Positions 38,090 to 46,331 are shown, numbered from the stretch's first letter. The stretch is DNA of 64,000 nt from Arthrobacter pullicola (GCF_014836875.1 NZ_JACSQC010000003.1:232619-296618); one strand, 5' to 3'. A program made the numbers and translations. The notes: generated by a model from the letters alone, not told the origin.

Positions 38090-38124
38090 ATTAGCTTAGA
38101 GCTAATACAAAGCTGACTATTAGC
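38090..38124. repeat. Overlapping palindromes after the SatD operon
   Basis: ATTAGCT-TAG-AGCTAAT (38090-38106) is a perfect 7-3-7 palindrome; its right arm also pairs with TATTAGC (38118-38124), across the stop codon of the membrane gene. Two mutually exclusive hairpins can form. There is no U-tract. Confidence 0.6.
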
Positions 38125-38974
38125 CGTTGTGGACGAGAGCCAGGTAGAGCACGGCGAGGGCCGACAGTGTCCAGCTGGCAAGACTGCCCACGAGGAATTC
38201 CTCCGCTTTGGAGCCCGTTCCCCGGTCTTCTGCAATTTCCGGGAACCGCACAACGCCCTTCGCGGCTGCGAGTGCGGCAATGATCTGTGGTGCTCCGGCG
38301 AAAGCCAGGACGACAATGAGCAGGCGTTCGATCGGACCAATGAGACGGCCGCCCTTGAGAGCTGGACCACGGGCAGGTTTTTCGCCGGCGCGGACGCTGG
38401 CCACCTGCCTGCTGCGGATAACCAACTCCCAGACGTTGGGCTGTTGTGTTGCCGCAGGGCTCGCTTCACCTCTCCCGCTATTCCCAGGGCGGGTGTCGTC
38501 CTGGTGGGCGCGGCCCAGTGCGGCAAGGGCGACGATGTTTGCGCTTCTGGTCAGGAAGACGGCAACAGCAGCAGCGGCTACGACGGTTTCCACGGAGACG
38601 GACGACGCAGATTCCAGGGCCGTGAGGGAGTAGGCATCCAGGAGGAAACCTGATGCCGACTGGGCCGTCCGGTCAAAAGCGGTGATTCCGAAAACCAGGA
38701 CAAACAGCACGATGACAGGCCAGAGCCGGGGGACGGCGGGGGAGGGGCCGTCCAGCCGGCCTTCCGTCGGTTTTGGTGCAGGCATGCTGAGTGTCCAGCC
38801 AAAGGCAAGGGCTCCACAGGCCGCTGCGGCAAGGAAGGGGATGCCAAGCCCGGTCATGACCAGCACCGACACGGCAGCGAGGAACAGCAGCCTGCCGGGC
38901 AAGGTGCGGCCAAGGCGCAGCCCGCCGGCGATATCCACCAGGCCGACCATCAGCAAAAGGGTTGAGCCGATCAC
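38120..38974 (-). CDS. Membrane protein, SatD operon partner
   Basis: Protein of 284 aa with about eight hydrophobic helices and a polar middle loop (about 175-205). The C-terminal module GRLIGPIERLLIVVLAFAG, then AALAAAKGVVRF and AEEFLVGSLASWTLSA, resembles, from memory, the C-terminal part of membrane proteins encoded beside satD in other phyla (DUF3307 group); the N-terminus does not. The start is GTG 38974, overlapping the satD stop by 4 bases. Function unknown. Confidence 0.75.
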   Translation of the reverse strand: MIGSTLLLMVGLVDIAGGLRLGRTLPGRLLFLAAVSVLVMTGLGIPFLAAAACGALAFGWTLSMPAPKPTEGRLDGPSPAVPRLWPVIVLFVLVFGITAFDRTAQSASGFLLDAYSLTALESASSVSVETVVAAAAVAVFLTRSANIVALAALGRAHQDDTRPGNSGRGEASPAATQQPNVWELVIRSRQVASVRAGEKPARGPALKGGRLIGPIERLLIVVLAFAGAPQIIAALAAAKGVVRFPEIAEDRGTGSKAEEFLVGSLASWTLSALAVLYLALVHNG

Positions 38975-39618
38975 CGCAGCATGCCCTTTGCCAGTTCCTG
39001 ATGCGCCGCCAGAAGCGCCGATGCACCCGAGCGCCGCAGGCTCTGCGAAACAGCCGACTGGGTAATCTTCTCCCGCCGCGCAAGTTCCGTTTGGGACACC
39101 CCGAGCAGGACACCGGCAGTTATGCGGCGGTCGCGCGGACGCATCGAACTGATTGACGCGTCCCGGAGCAGCAGAAAACCGTTGACCAGCGACACCTCAC
39201 CGGCGGCTCCAGCATCATCCGAAGCGAACCAGGACCGCAGATAGGGGTCCGCGCCATGCTCGCGGCGATGCGTTTCTTCAATGGCTTCCCGGGCATTCCA
39301 CCACGCTGGCCCGTCCTGAATAGCTCCCGGAGCCTGTTCGTCGACGTCAGACGTGATTCCTCGTCCCAGTCCAAATCTGCAGTCCACACCCTCCGGAAGA
39401 AGGAGGCGTACCAGCGTGGTTGTCAGCAGGGCATCACCCAGGGTGTGGAATACGGCTTGGAACTCGTCGCCGACGGTGGGCCAGAGCGGGCGGTATATCG
39501 GCCGGGCGCCGTGCGCCTGCCCGAACGCCTCGCGGATGGAGCGCTGCGCGCCGACCCGGTCGCTGAGTTCGCGCGATTTCACAATGTCGACGATGAGTGC
39601 GATCACGGAGTCCGGCAT
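38971..39618 (-). CDS. satD: SatD family protein
   Basis: Protein of 215 aa. The N-terminal part, ALIVDIVKSRELSDRVGAQRSIREAFGQ followed by PTVGDEFQAVF and CRFGLGRGIT, matches the SatD family; its Asp and Gly-Asp-Glu-Phe pattern recalls nucleotide-cyclase/GGDEF-like folds. The C-terminus has a helix-turn-helix, GVLLGVSQTELARREKITQSAVSQSLRR, so it probably binds DNA. The upstream frame is open, but ATG 39618 has -10 TATGCT 6 bases before it and starts with the conserved part. A 17-bp palindrome overlaps that promoter, which suggests autoregulation. Confidence 0.85.
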   Translation of the reverse strand: MPDSVIALIVDIVKSRELSDRVGAQRSIREAFGQAHGARPIYRPLWPTVGDEFQAVFHTLGDALLTTTLVRLLLPEGVDCRFGLGRGITSDVDEQAPGAIQDGPAWWNAREAIEETHRREHGADPYLRSWFASDDAGAAGEVSLVNGFLLLRDASISSMRPRDRRITAGVLLGVSQTELARREKITQSAVSQSLRRSGASALLAAHQELAKGMLR

Positions 39619-39638
39619 CGCATAAGCATATAGCTTAT
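39619..39638 (-). promoter_or_regulatory. satD promoter with palindromic operator-like site
   Basis: TATGCT (minus strand, 39625-39630) lies 6 bases before ATG 39618. The palindrome ATAAGC-ATATA-GCTTAT (39622-39638) straddles it, well placed for repression by the HTH domain of SatD. Confidence 0.55.
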
Positions 39639-39767
39639 TTGGGCACAAATATAAGCGTTTCTGCGCAAGTTTCTGATGAAACCTTCCGGTGTGCAGCGCC
39701 CGGCGAGAGCGGCGGACACTGTTACATGGAGCCCCCGCAGTCACTCAGGGGAGGCTTCCAGAATGTT

Positions 39768-39795
39768 AGTTGACATAATGTAGATTATCGGCGCA
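39768..39795 (-). other. dif: Chromosome dimer resolution site dif (XerC/XerD target)
   Basis: On the minus strand the site reads TGCGCCGATAA (XerC arm, 39785-39795), TCTACA (centre, 39779-39784), TTATGTCAACT (XerD arm, 39768-39778): the 11-6-11 layout of dif. The XerD arm and the GATAAT/ACATTATGTCAA core match the actinobacterial dif consensus as I remember it, and the E. coli site aligns in the same register. The site is intergenic, as expected. It implies that the replication terminus lies here. Confidence 0.88.
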
Positions 39796-39796
39796 A

Positions 39797-40280
39797 CGGA
39801 ATGCTGCCTGAAAGTGGCTCAGGCCACCCCCGGCTGCCGTTTGTACCAACCTTTCCGCAGCTCTGGTTTTCGCTCTCCGGACGCCTGTCAGTAAAGCCTG
39901 GGAACACTCCAGCCACCCTCTGCCGGACAGCACTGCCTGGCAGACCGTTTCCAGGCGGCGGAATCCGCGTGAGGACCTCACGTGTTTTTGCTCTCGCCCG
40001 AGACTGCGCTCCCTATCGATTTGAGTTGACATAACGTCCCCCGCCGCAGGTTGGGTGCGGTTTGCAGCTTTACATAATGCACACCATCCCCTGCGGGAAC
40101 ATTTCGGTGTGCCGGGCCGTTATACCGGGCGTTGACCTGCGGCTGGAGAGAGTCGTACCGCGGAACGACACCGTGGCCAGCTCCCCGGCAAGCCGTCCGG
40201 CGGCACCGCCGGACGCACCCGGCAGGCAGCTTGGTCACAGGCAGGCCTTATTCGGACGAATATGGCTCACAGAGAGTCGC
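39797..40280. other. Gene-poor interval next to dif
   Basis: Nearly 500 bases without a convincing gene. Two minus-strand open frames (39766-40032 and 39978-40238) have no recognisable domains or ribosome sites. The region contains the second XerD arm (40024-40034) and a weaker TTTACATAATGC similarity near 40069. It may be a scar of Xer-mediated integration or simply terminus-associated filler. Confidence 0.5.
40024..40034. repeat. Second perfect XerD arm (half dif site)
   Basis: AGTTGACATAA is identical to the 11-bp XerD arm of the dif site 256 bp to the left, in the same orientation. The next two bases after one mismatch (GT) also agree. The XerC arm is not recognisable. Confidence 0.7.
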
Positions 40281-40283
40281 CGT

Positions 40284-40314
40284 TTGGTGTGATCGGCAGC
40301 TTCACCTATATGAT
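40284..40314 (+). promoter_or_regulatory. Promoter of the DUF4193 gene
   Basis: TTGGTG (40284-40289) and TATATG (40307-40312) with a 17-base spacer; TATGAT (40309-40314) is an alternative -10. The transcript would have a leader of about 40 bases with GGAGATAA before the start. Confidence 0.5.
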
Positions 40315-40357
40315 CTACGCTCGAACCCCCCACAAATTCAGGAGATAAGCACTACAA

Positions 40358-40660
40358 ATGGCTACCGATTACGATGCCCCGCGCGTCAAGGAAGAAGACC
40401 AGCCCACCGACTCGCTGGAGGGACTGAAAGCCCAGCAGCGCGGCGGAGCGATGACGGCGGTTATCGATGTCGAAGAGTCTGACGCCATCGATGGCTTCGA
40501 CCTGCCGGGCGCTGACCTTTCCGGTGAAGAACTGCTGATCAAGGTCGTTCCGGCCCAGGCTGACGAATTCACCTGCATGTCCTGCTTCCTCGTCCGTCAC
40601 CGTTCGCAGGTGGCACGGGAGAAGAACGGCGATAAGTACTGCGTGGACTGCGAAGGCTAG
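40358..40660 (+). CDS. DUF4193 protein
   Basis: Small acidic protein of 100 aa conserved in actinobacteria. The N-terminus (MATDYDAPRVKEEDQPTDSLEGLK) and a C-terminal pair of CxxC motifs, CMSC near residue 74 and CVDC near 95, define the family; four cysteines suggest a zinc ribbon. Function unknown. The ribosome site GGAG is 14 bases upstream. It is monocistronic, with its own promoter and a strong terminator downstream. Confidence 0.9.
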   Translation: MATDYDAPRVKEEDQPTDSLEGLKAQQRGGAMTAVIDVEESDAIDGFDLPGADLSGEELLIKVVPAQADEFTCMSCFLVRHRSQVAREKNGDKYCVDCEG

Positions 40661-40685
40661 CGGCACTCCCCCGCACACAGTGCAC

Positions 40686-40723
40686 AAAACAGGCCCGGGC
40701 AGAAATGCCCGGGCCTGTTTTTT
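40686..40723. terminator. Intrinsic terminator after the DUF4193 gene
   Basis: A 16-bp stem (40686-40701 with 40706-40721), GAAA tetraloop, and a run of T residues. Confidence 0.92.
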
Positions 40724-40798
40724 CCGGTCCGCTTTGGGCCAGTCTCCCCTGGGGTACTGCGTCCGAAGAAGTCCAGCAGCAGGAAACCCGGCGGCCAT

Positions 40799-40810
40799 TA
40801 GGATGGATCC
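40799..40810 (+). promoter_or_regulatory. -10 element of a predicted leaderless promoter (def)
   Basis: TAGGAT (40799-40804), 6 bases before GTG 40811. Confidence 0.5.
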
Positions 40811-41452
40811 GTGATCTTTGAACCCGGCCCAGCCGAATCTGCTGCCGCCATCCGCAGCCTTGTCCTGCCCATGCTGGAGCAGGAACTAGTTCCCATCGTC
40901 CAATTGGGACACCCGGCGCTCCGCCGCCCGGCCGTCCCCTTCGACGGCCAGCTGGAGACGGATGAGCTCGCCGCCCTGGTGGAACTGATGCGGCGGATTA
41001 TGCACGACGCGCCCGGAGTGGGGCTGGCGGCCCCGCAGATCGGTATCCCGCTGCGGCTTGCAGTGCTGGAAGACGGGTTCGTTCCGGACCCGGAGTCAGC
41101 CGAAATCCGGGAGCGTACTCCCCTTCCGTTCTTCACCATCGTGAACCCCCGCTACGAGCCACTGGATGACCGTACGGCCTCGTTCTACGAGGGATGCCTT
41201 TCCTTCGAGGGGTACCAGGGCGTGGTGGTCCGCCACCGTTCCGTCGGGCTGGATTACGACGACGAAGCCGGCACCGCCCGCCGGCGCGAGTTCCACGGGT
41301 GGCCGGCCAGGATCGTCCAGCACGAGACCGACCACCTCAACGGCATTGTCTATGTGGACAAGGTCCTTACACGGTCCCTGTGTTCCAATGCCGAGTATGC
41401 GCGCTGGGCGGCGCCGGGAATCAGCGAAGCCCGGCGCGTCCTGGGCTTCTAG
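40811..41452 (+). CDS. def: Peptide deformylase
   Basis: Metalloenzyme that removes the formyl group from new proteins. 213 aa. All three motifs are present: GVGLAAPQIG near residue 69, EGCLS near 130 (Cys ligand), and QHETDHLNG near 175 (HExxH-type with Thr). There is a roughly 20-residue N-terminal extension before the normal fold. It is not linked to fmt here. The gene has a predicted leaderless promoter with TAGGAT, the same hexamer as at the rlmA-like gene. Confidence 0.95.
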   Translation: MIFEPGPAESAAAIRSLVLPMLEQELVPIVQLGHPALRRPAVPFDGQLETDELAALVELMRRIMHDAPGVGLAAPQIGIPLRLAVLEDGFVPDPESAEIRERTPLPFFTIVNPRYEPLDDRTASFYEGCLSFEGYQGVVVRHRSVGLDYDDEAGTARRREFHGWPARIVQHETDHLNGIVYVDKVLTRSLCSNAEYARWAAPGISEARRVLGF

Positions 41453-41496
41453 CCCAGCACGCACCGGGCTGCGGGAGGCGCCGGGAACGGCTCTGG

Positions 41497-43578
41497 CTAG
41501 ACGCCCGCCGTGGCCGGTTCGCCGTCGTCGGCCGTTGACTCTTCCGTGCTGTTCGCTGCGGTGGGCAGCCAGCGCGCCCACCACGCCAGAATGTGTTCGA
41601 AACGCTGGCGGCGGTGCCAGGGAGTCCCGGTCCGGGAAAGCTCGTGGTTCTCCCCCGGAAACAGCAACAGTCCAGTGGGAACATTCCGGAGTTTCAAAGC
41701 CGTGTAATACCGCTGCGCCTGCTCCACGGGACACCGCAGGTCCTCTTCGGAGTGGATGACCAGCGCCGGGGTCTTGACCTTGTCAACCTGTGCGAACGGA
41801 CTCTGTGCCAGCACCCGCTCCGGATCTGCTCCGGTGTAGGCCTCGGAGAAGAACCAGCCAATGTCCGAGGAGCCAATGAAGGAGAGCGGGTCCAGGAATC
41901 CGCGCTCGACAATCGCGGCGGTGAACCGGTGGTCCTGGGCGATGGTCCAGGCGGTCAGGTAGCCGCCGTAGGACCCGCCCATCACGCCCAGGCGCCCGGC
42001 ATTAAGTTCCGGGTGCGACGCAAGCACACCCTCCAGGAAGCCCAGCACATCCTGCAGGTCGAGGGTGCCCATGGCCTCCTTGATGGCGCGGCCGTGCTCC
42101 TGGCCGTAACCGGAGGACCCGCGTGGATTGCACATCACCACGGCATAGCCGGCAGCGGCATAAACCTGGGCCTCGTCAAAGAGCCCCCAACCGTACTGGG
42201 AGAACGGGCCACCGTGGATATTGAGCAGCACCGGATGCGGGCCTTCGCCCTCCGGAAGCACCACCCAGCCGTGGACCGGATAGCCGTCCGCGGAGAGGTG
42301 GGTTTCCTCCTGCGGCGGCCGCACCGTTGTCCGGCTGCGCAGCGCGGCGGAGAAATCGGTCAGCTTCCGAAGATTTCCGGGTGCCGCGGGATCAAGGGCG
42401 GCAACGTCGCCGGCCGTGCTTGGATCCGTGAAGGTCACGACGACGGTGCCCGAATCCGCCGCTGCGGCGCCGGTGACCACCCGGGGCCCTGAGACCAGCG
42501 TGCTGACCGCGCCGCGGGCATTCACCCGCAGGAGTTCGCTGCTGCCCCGGCTGAGGTTCAGGACCAGGGCGGCATCAGCGCCGTCCGGAACAATTCCGCC
42601 GCCGGCCAGGTCCACCGTAGAGGGATCTGTCAGCCGGACCGGGGACGCCGGGTCCAGGACAGGTGCGGCGTAGAGGGCGGTGTTGCGGGCCACGAAGTCA
42701 CGGCCGGTTTCCGCCAGGTCCTGGCCCAGATAGAAGAGCCACTTTCCGTCCAGGCTCTGAACCGGATCGGATACGGAAAGCCGTGTACCCGTGCCGAGGT
42801 TGCTCAGGCGCCGGGGCCCGGCTCCGCCGCCGGCCGGAATGGCGTACACATCCGTCACCAGATCGGTGTCAGCCTCCGCGTGCAGGGCTGCGCTGAACAA
42901 CACGTGCGTGCCGTCGGCTGTGAACACCGGGTTCAGGGCATCTGCGTCGCAGTCGGTCAGCTGGAGCACCTCGGGAAGACCAGTTCGGCCGCTGGTGCCG
43001 GGAGCGCCGTCGGCTGCCGCGGCCCGGCCAGCCGGTTTGATGAAGGGCTCATCGGTGAGATCCGGCAGGGTCAGCACGAACGCCTGTACGCGTTTGTCCC
43101 GCGAGTACCCGGCACCGTTCATCCGATAATTGAAGGTGGTGATGAGCCGGGGGTCCTCCGAGCCCGGGGGAACGCCGTCGACCGTGCCGTAGCGGCCGTG
43201 CTCCGGGTCCCGGGAGGAGAAGACGATCCGGGCCGAGTCGGGCGAAAACCGGAACCAGGAGACGCCGAGCCGCCGATCGGTCAGCTGCAGCGGCTCGCCG
43301 CCTCCCGCCGGCATGGCGAAGAGCTGCGGACGGCCGCCCGGATCGGACCGCAGGAAGGCTAGGACCGTTCCGTCGGGGGAAAAGCGCGGCGCAGCGTCGT
43401 TGAAACCGCGGGATATCCGCTGCGGTTCCCCGCCGGCCAGGCTGACGTTCCACAGCTGCCCCACATAGGCATCTGCGGAGAAGTCAGGCCGCTGGACGGA
43501 GACGACGGCGCGGCTTCCGTCAGGGTGGATTGCCGGTTCGGAGACGGAGTTCAGGAGATCCAGGTCACTTGGTTTCAC
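41497..43578 (-). CDS. S9 family prolyl oligopeptidase-like peptidase
   Basis: Serine peptidase of about 693 aa. The N-terminal two-thirds is a WD40-like beta-propeller (PDGSRAVVSVQRP and similar blades), and the C-terminal alpha/beta hydrolase domain has the nucleophile motif GVMGGSYGGYLTAW with the Ser near residue 555. The catalytic His is in GENHELSRTG, near 665. It resembles acylaminoacyl peptidase/dipeptidyl peptidase IV proteins; no signal peptide. I chose GTG 43578, with TAAGCT 7 bases upstream, over the ATG at 43623. Confidence 0.9.
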   Translation of the reverse strand: MKPSDLDLLNSVSEPAIHPDGSRAVVSVQRPDFSADAYVGQLWNVSLAGGEPQRISRGFNDAAPRFSPDGTVLAFLRSDPGGRPQLFAMPAGGGEPLQLTDRRLGVSWFRFSPDSARIVFSSRDPEHGRYGTVDGVPPGSEDPRLITTFNYRMNGAGYSRDKRVQAFVLTLPDLTDEPFIKPAGRAAAADGAPGTSGRTGLPEVLQLTDCDADALNPVFTADGTHVLFSAALHAEADTDLVTDVYAIPAGGGAGPRRLSNLGTGTRLSVSDPVQSLDGKWLFYLGQDLAETGRDFVARNTALYAAPVLDPASPVRLTDPSTVDLAGGGIVPDGADAALVLNLSRGSSELLRVNARGAVSTLVSGPRVVTGAAAADSGTVVVTFTDPSTAGDVAALDPAAPGNLRKLTDFSAALRSRTTVRPPQEETHLSADGYPVHGWVVLPEGEGPHPVLLNIHGGPFSQYGWGLFDEAQVYAAAGYAVVMCNPRGSSGYGQEHGRAIKEAMGTLDLQDVLGFLEGVLASHPELNAGRLGVMGGSYGGYLTAWTIAQDHRFTAAIVERGFLDPLSFIGSSDIGWFFSEAYTGADPERVLAQSPFAQVDKVKTPALVIHSEEDLRCPVEQAQRYYTALKLRNVPTGLLLFPGENHELSRTGTPWHRRQRFEHILAWWARWLPTAANSTEESTADDGEPATAGV

Positions 43579-43663
43579 GGTTCCGAGCTTAGCAAGCTGC
43601 CCATGGTGCTTCGGAGCCGGCACCGGAGCGCGCGGGGAGGAGTCCGCGGCCTAGGATTGGGTT
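43579..43663. promoter_or_regulatory. Divergent predicted leaderless promoters (S9 peptidase / RlmA-like)
   Basis: Minus strand: TAAGCT (43586-43591), 7 bases before GTG 43578. Plus strand: TAGGAT (43652-43657), 6 bases before ATG 43664. The two -10 elements are about 60 bases apart, so the promoters share their upstream DNA. Confidence 0.5.
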
Positions 43664-44551
43664 ATGCCCTCCGCAAACAACGCCCTGCTGACCTGCCCTG
43701 TTTGTCAGGAGGCACTACTTCCCCACCGGGAGCGGCGTCAGCTGGGCTGCCCTTCCGGGCACCGGTTCGACGCGGCACGCCAGGGGTACTTCAACCTCCT
43801 GACCGGGGCGGGAACCAAGTTTCAGGCAGACAGCGCCGGGATGGTGCAGGCCCGGGCGGACTTCCTGACAGCCGGGCACTACCGTCCGCTGGCGCAAGGG
43901 GTGGCTGCCATGGCGGAGGCGGCTGGACCCAGCCCGGTGCTCGTCGATGCCGGGGCCGGAACCGGCTATTACCTCGCTGAAACCGCGCACGCCGTGGATG
44001 CATCAGCCACGGTTGCGCTGGACATTTCGAAGTTCGCCCTTCGCCGGGCCGCCAAGGCTCTGCCCCGCGGGTACGCGCTGGTGTGGGACGTCTGGCGCCG
44101 GCTTCCGCTTGCCGACGGCGCAGCGGACGCCGTGCTCAACATTTTTGCTCCGCGGAACCCGGCCGAGTTCCGCCGCGTGCTGCGCCCCGGGGGGATCCTC
44201 GTCGTCGTCACTCCCCTGCCCGGGCACCTGAGCGAAATCAGGTCGCTGGGCGGACTGCTCGGCATCGGGCCGGAAAAAGAGGAGCGGGTTGCCGGTTCCC
44301 TCGGTGACGGCTTCGCACCGGACGGCAGTCAGCACGTGGAATACAGCATGGCCCTCTCACGGACCGATGTGCGCAATGCGGCGCTGATGGGTCCTTCCGC
44401 CCACCACCTCGATCCGGCCGCCTTGGAGGCGGCGCTCGATGGTGCAGCGTTCCCCTGGAACGTCAGCGCGGCTTTCGCGCTCCAGCGTTTCCGGGCCGTG
44501 GAGTCCGGCGGTGCGCAGTTGACGAGGGATGACACCGGCCCCAGCAACTGA
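43664..44551 (+). CDS. 23S rRNA guanine-N1 methyltransferase, RlmA family
   Basis: SAM-dependent methyltransferase of 295 aa. An N-terminal zinc finger (CPVCQ ... LGCPSGHRFD, residues 11-36) is diagnostic of the RlmA family, and QGYFNLL is the conserved link to the catalytic domain. The SAM site is VLVDAGAGTGYYL near residue 93, and NIFAPRNPAEFRRVLRPGG follows. Members methylate G745 or G748 of 23S rRNA, and the Gram-positive G748 enzymes can give tylosin resistance; which base is used here is not known. Confidence 0.87.
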   Translation: MPSANNALLTCPVCQEALLPHRERRQLGCPSGHRFDAARQGYFNLLTGAGTKFQADSAGMVQARADFLTAGHYRPLAQGVAAMAEAAGPSPVLVDAGAGTGYYLAETAHAVDASATVALDISKFALRRAAKALPRGYALVWDVWRRLPLADGAADAVLNIFAPRNPAEFRRVLRPGGILVVVTPLPGHLSEIRSLGGLLGIGPEKEERVAGSLGDGFAPDGSQHVEYSMALSRTDVRNAALMGPSAHHLDPAALEAALDGAAFPWNVSAAFALQRFRAVESGGAQLTRDDTGPSN

Positions 44552-44689
44552 CGCGCCGTTGCCGGGCCGCCTAGGTAATGTGCCCAAGATCAGGCACAAT
44601 AAGCCAAAAGCCTGCATATACTCCTCCGCCCGCAGCCGGTCGGCCAGCAACTCCCGGCACGGGAATGGGTGGAGCCGGAGGGAAGCATC

Positions 44690-45208
44690 ATGCAAGAAGT
44701 GTACGAATGGCTCGTGGCTTACGGCTGGGTGGTCTGGCTGGTTCTTTTCCTCGGCCTCGCTGCCATAGAGACCCTCACCCTGGATCTCTTCTTCGCCATG
44801 CTCTCGGCAGGCGCCCTGGCCGCCATGCTTGCGGCAATCCTGTCCGCACCCCTGTTCCTTCAAGTGGTCGTTTTCTCTGTCGTGGCACTGCTCATGATTG
44901 TCCTGGTCCGCCCGGTCGCCCTCAAACACCTGAATATGGGCACCCGCGACCAGCGCTCCAACATCGACCGCCTCATCGGCGAGGCTGCTGTGACGCTGGA
45001 ACCCGTCGGTTCCCGCACCGGAACCGTCAAGATCGGCGGGGATACGTGGACGGCCCGGTCGGGCGACGGCTCACTCCTGCCGGCGGGTGAACAGGTCTCG
45101 GTAACGAGGATCGAGGGGGCCACGGCAGTCGTGGAGCCCCTGCGTCCCGCGGGCGGCTCCGAAGCCGCCGGCCCCTTTGGCCAGGACGACGGGCTGACCG
45201 GACGCTGA
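44690..45208 (+). CDS. NfeD family membrane protein
   Basis: Short NfeD protein of 172 aa. Two or three transmembrane helices (about 10-30, 35-55 and 60-78) precede a C-terminal OB-fold domain (about 115-160: RIGEAAVTLEPVGSRTGTVKIGGDTWTAR-like strand pattern). ATG 44690 has GGAGGG 7 bases upstream; a GTG at 44669 is less likely. It forms a pair with the SPFH gene downstream, the usual partner of NfeD in membrane microdomain organisation. Confidence 0.88.
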   Translation: MQEVYEWLVAYGWVVWLVLFLGLAAIETLTLDLFFAMLSAGALAAMLAAILSAPLFLQVVVFSVVALLMIVLVRPVALKHLNMGTRDQRSNIDRLIGEAAVTLEPVGSRTGTVKIGGDTWTARSGDGSLLPAGEQVSVTRIEGATAVVEPLRPAGGSEAAGPFGQDDGLTGR

Positions 45209-45320
45209 CAAACCTAACCTGTCCGGAAGGTGCAGCCTGCCGGACGCAGGCCGCCGGTTTCGACCGGAGGCAAATATCAGGCAGGACCTCTGAGGATCCG
45301 GCCGCAATGCAAGGGGGAAT

Positions 45321-46331
45321 ATGAACAACACCATCGTTCTGCTGATTATCCTGGCCGTCCTGGTCATCTTTGTCCTGGTCGTCCTGGTGAAGTCCATCCG
45401 GATCATTCCGCAGGCGCGCGCCGGAGTTGTCGAACGCCTCGGTAAATACCTGCGCACCCTGAATCCGGGCCTGAACATCCTCATACCCTTTGTGGACCGG
45501 CTGCTGCCGCTGCTGGACCTGCGCGAGCAGGTGGTCTCCTTCCCTCCGCAGCAGGTTATTACCGAGGACAGCCTGGTGGTGTCCATCGATACGGTGGTCT
45601 ACTTCCAGGTGACCGATGCCCGTGCGGCGACCTATGAGATCGCCAATTACATCCACGCAGTAGAGCAGCTCACCACCACCACGCTGCGCAACGTCGTCGG
45701 TGGGTTGAACCTCGAAGAGGCGCTCACCTCCCGCGACCGGATCAACGGCCAGCTCCGCGGTGTCCTCGACGAGGCCACCGGCCGCTGGGGCATCCGTGTC
45801 TCGCGGGTGGAACTGAAGGCAATTGAGCCGCCCCTGTCCATCCAGGATTCTATGGAGAAGCAGATGCGCGCCGAGCGTGAACGCCGCGCCACCATCCTGA
45901 CGGCCGAGGGCACCAAGCAGTCACAGATCCTCACCGCGGAAGGCCGCCGGCAGGCGGCCATCCTGGCTGCCGAAGGTGATGCCAAGGCAGCGATCCTGCG
46001 CGCCGACGGCGAATCCCAGGCGATCCAGAAAGTCTTCGATGCCATTCACAAGGGCAACCCGGACCAGAAGCTCCTCGCTTATCAGTACCTCCAGACCCTG
46101 CCGAAGCTGGCAGAAGGCAGTTCCAACAAGGTCTGGATCATTCCGAGCGAGCTCGGCGAGGCACTTCGCGGGGTGGGTTCCGCGCTCGGCGACTTCCTGC
46201 CGGACACCAGAGGCGGCGCGGAACGCACACCGGCCGCGCCGGCGGGAGGCGCAGAGGCTGACGCCCGCGCCACCGGAGCTGTTTCTCCCGTGGACGGACA
46301 CCAGCGCCAAGGTGAAGCGCCCGCCTCTTAG
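45321..46331 (+). CDS. SPFH/Band 7 (paraslipin/QmcA-like) membrane protein
   Basis: Protein of 336 aa. One N-terminal transmembrane helix (about 5-25), the SPFH domain (about 28-190; QARAGVVERLGKYLRTLNPGLNILIPF), and a long Ala/Glu/Arg-rich coiled coil (about 185-245) with repeats such as ILTAEGTKQSQILTAEGRRQA. A Pro/Ala-rich tail follows. It forms oligomeric rings or scaffolds in the membrane and probably works with NfeD 112 bases upstream. GGGGGAA precedes ATG 45321. Confidence 0.92.
   Translation: MNNTIVLLIILAVLVIFVLVVLVKSIRIIPQARAGVVERLGKYLRTLNPGLNILIPFVDRLLPLLDLREQVVSFPPQQVITEDSLVVSIDTVVYFQVTDARAATYEIANYIHAVEQLTTTTLRNVVGGLNLEEALTSRDRINGQLRGVLDEATGRWGIRVSRVELKAIEPPLSIQDSMEKQMRAERERRATILTAEGTKQSQILTAEGRRQAAILAAEGDAKAAILRADGESQAIQKVFDAIHKGNPDQKLLAYQYLQTLPKLAEGSSNKVWIIPSELGEALRGVGSALGDFLPDTRGGAERTPAAPAGGAEADARATGAVSPVDGHQRQGEAPAS

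Noticed and set aside
39766-40032. 88-codon minus-strand frame running from the second XerD arm to dif
   Set aside because: No ribosome site, no domain, and Arg/Ala-rich composition typical of chance frames in GC-rich DNA. That it is bounded by the two XerD arms is curious, but not enough to call a gene.
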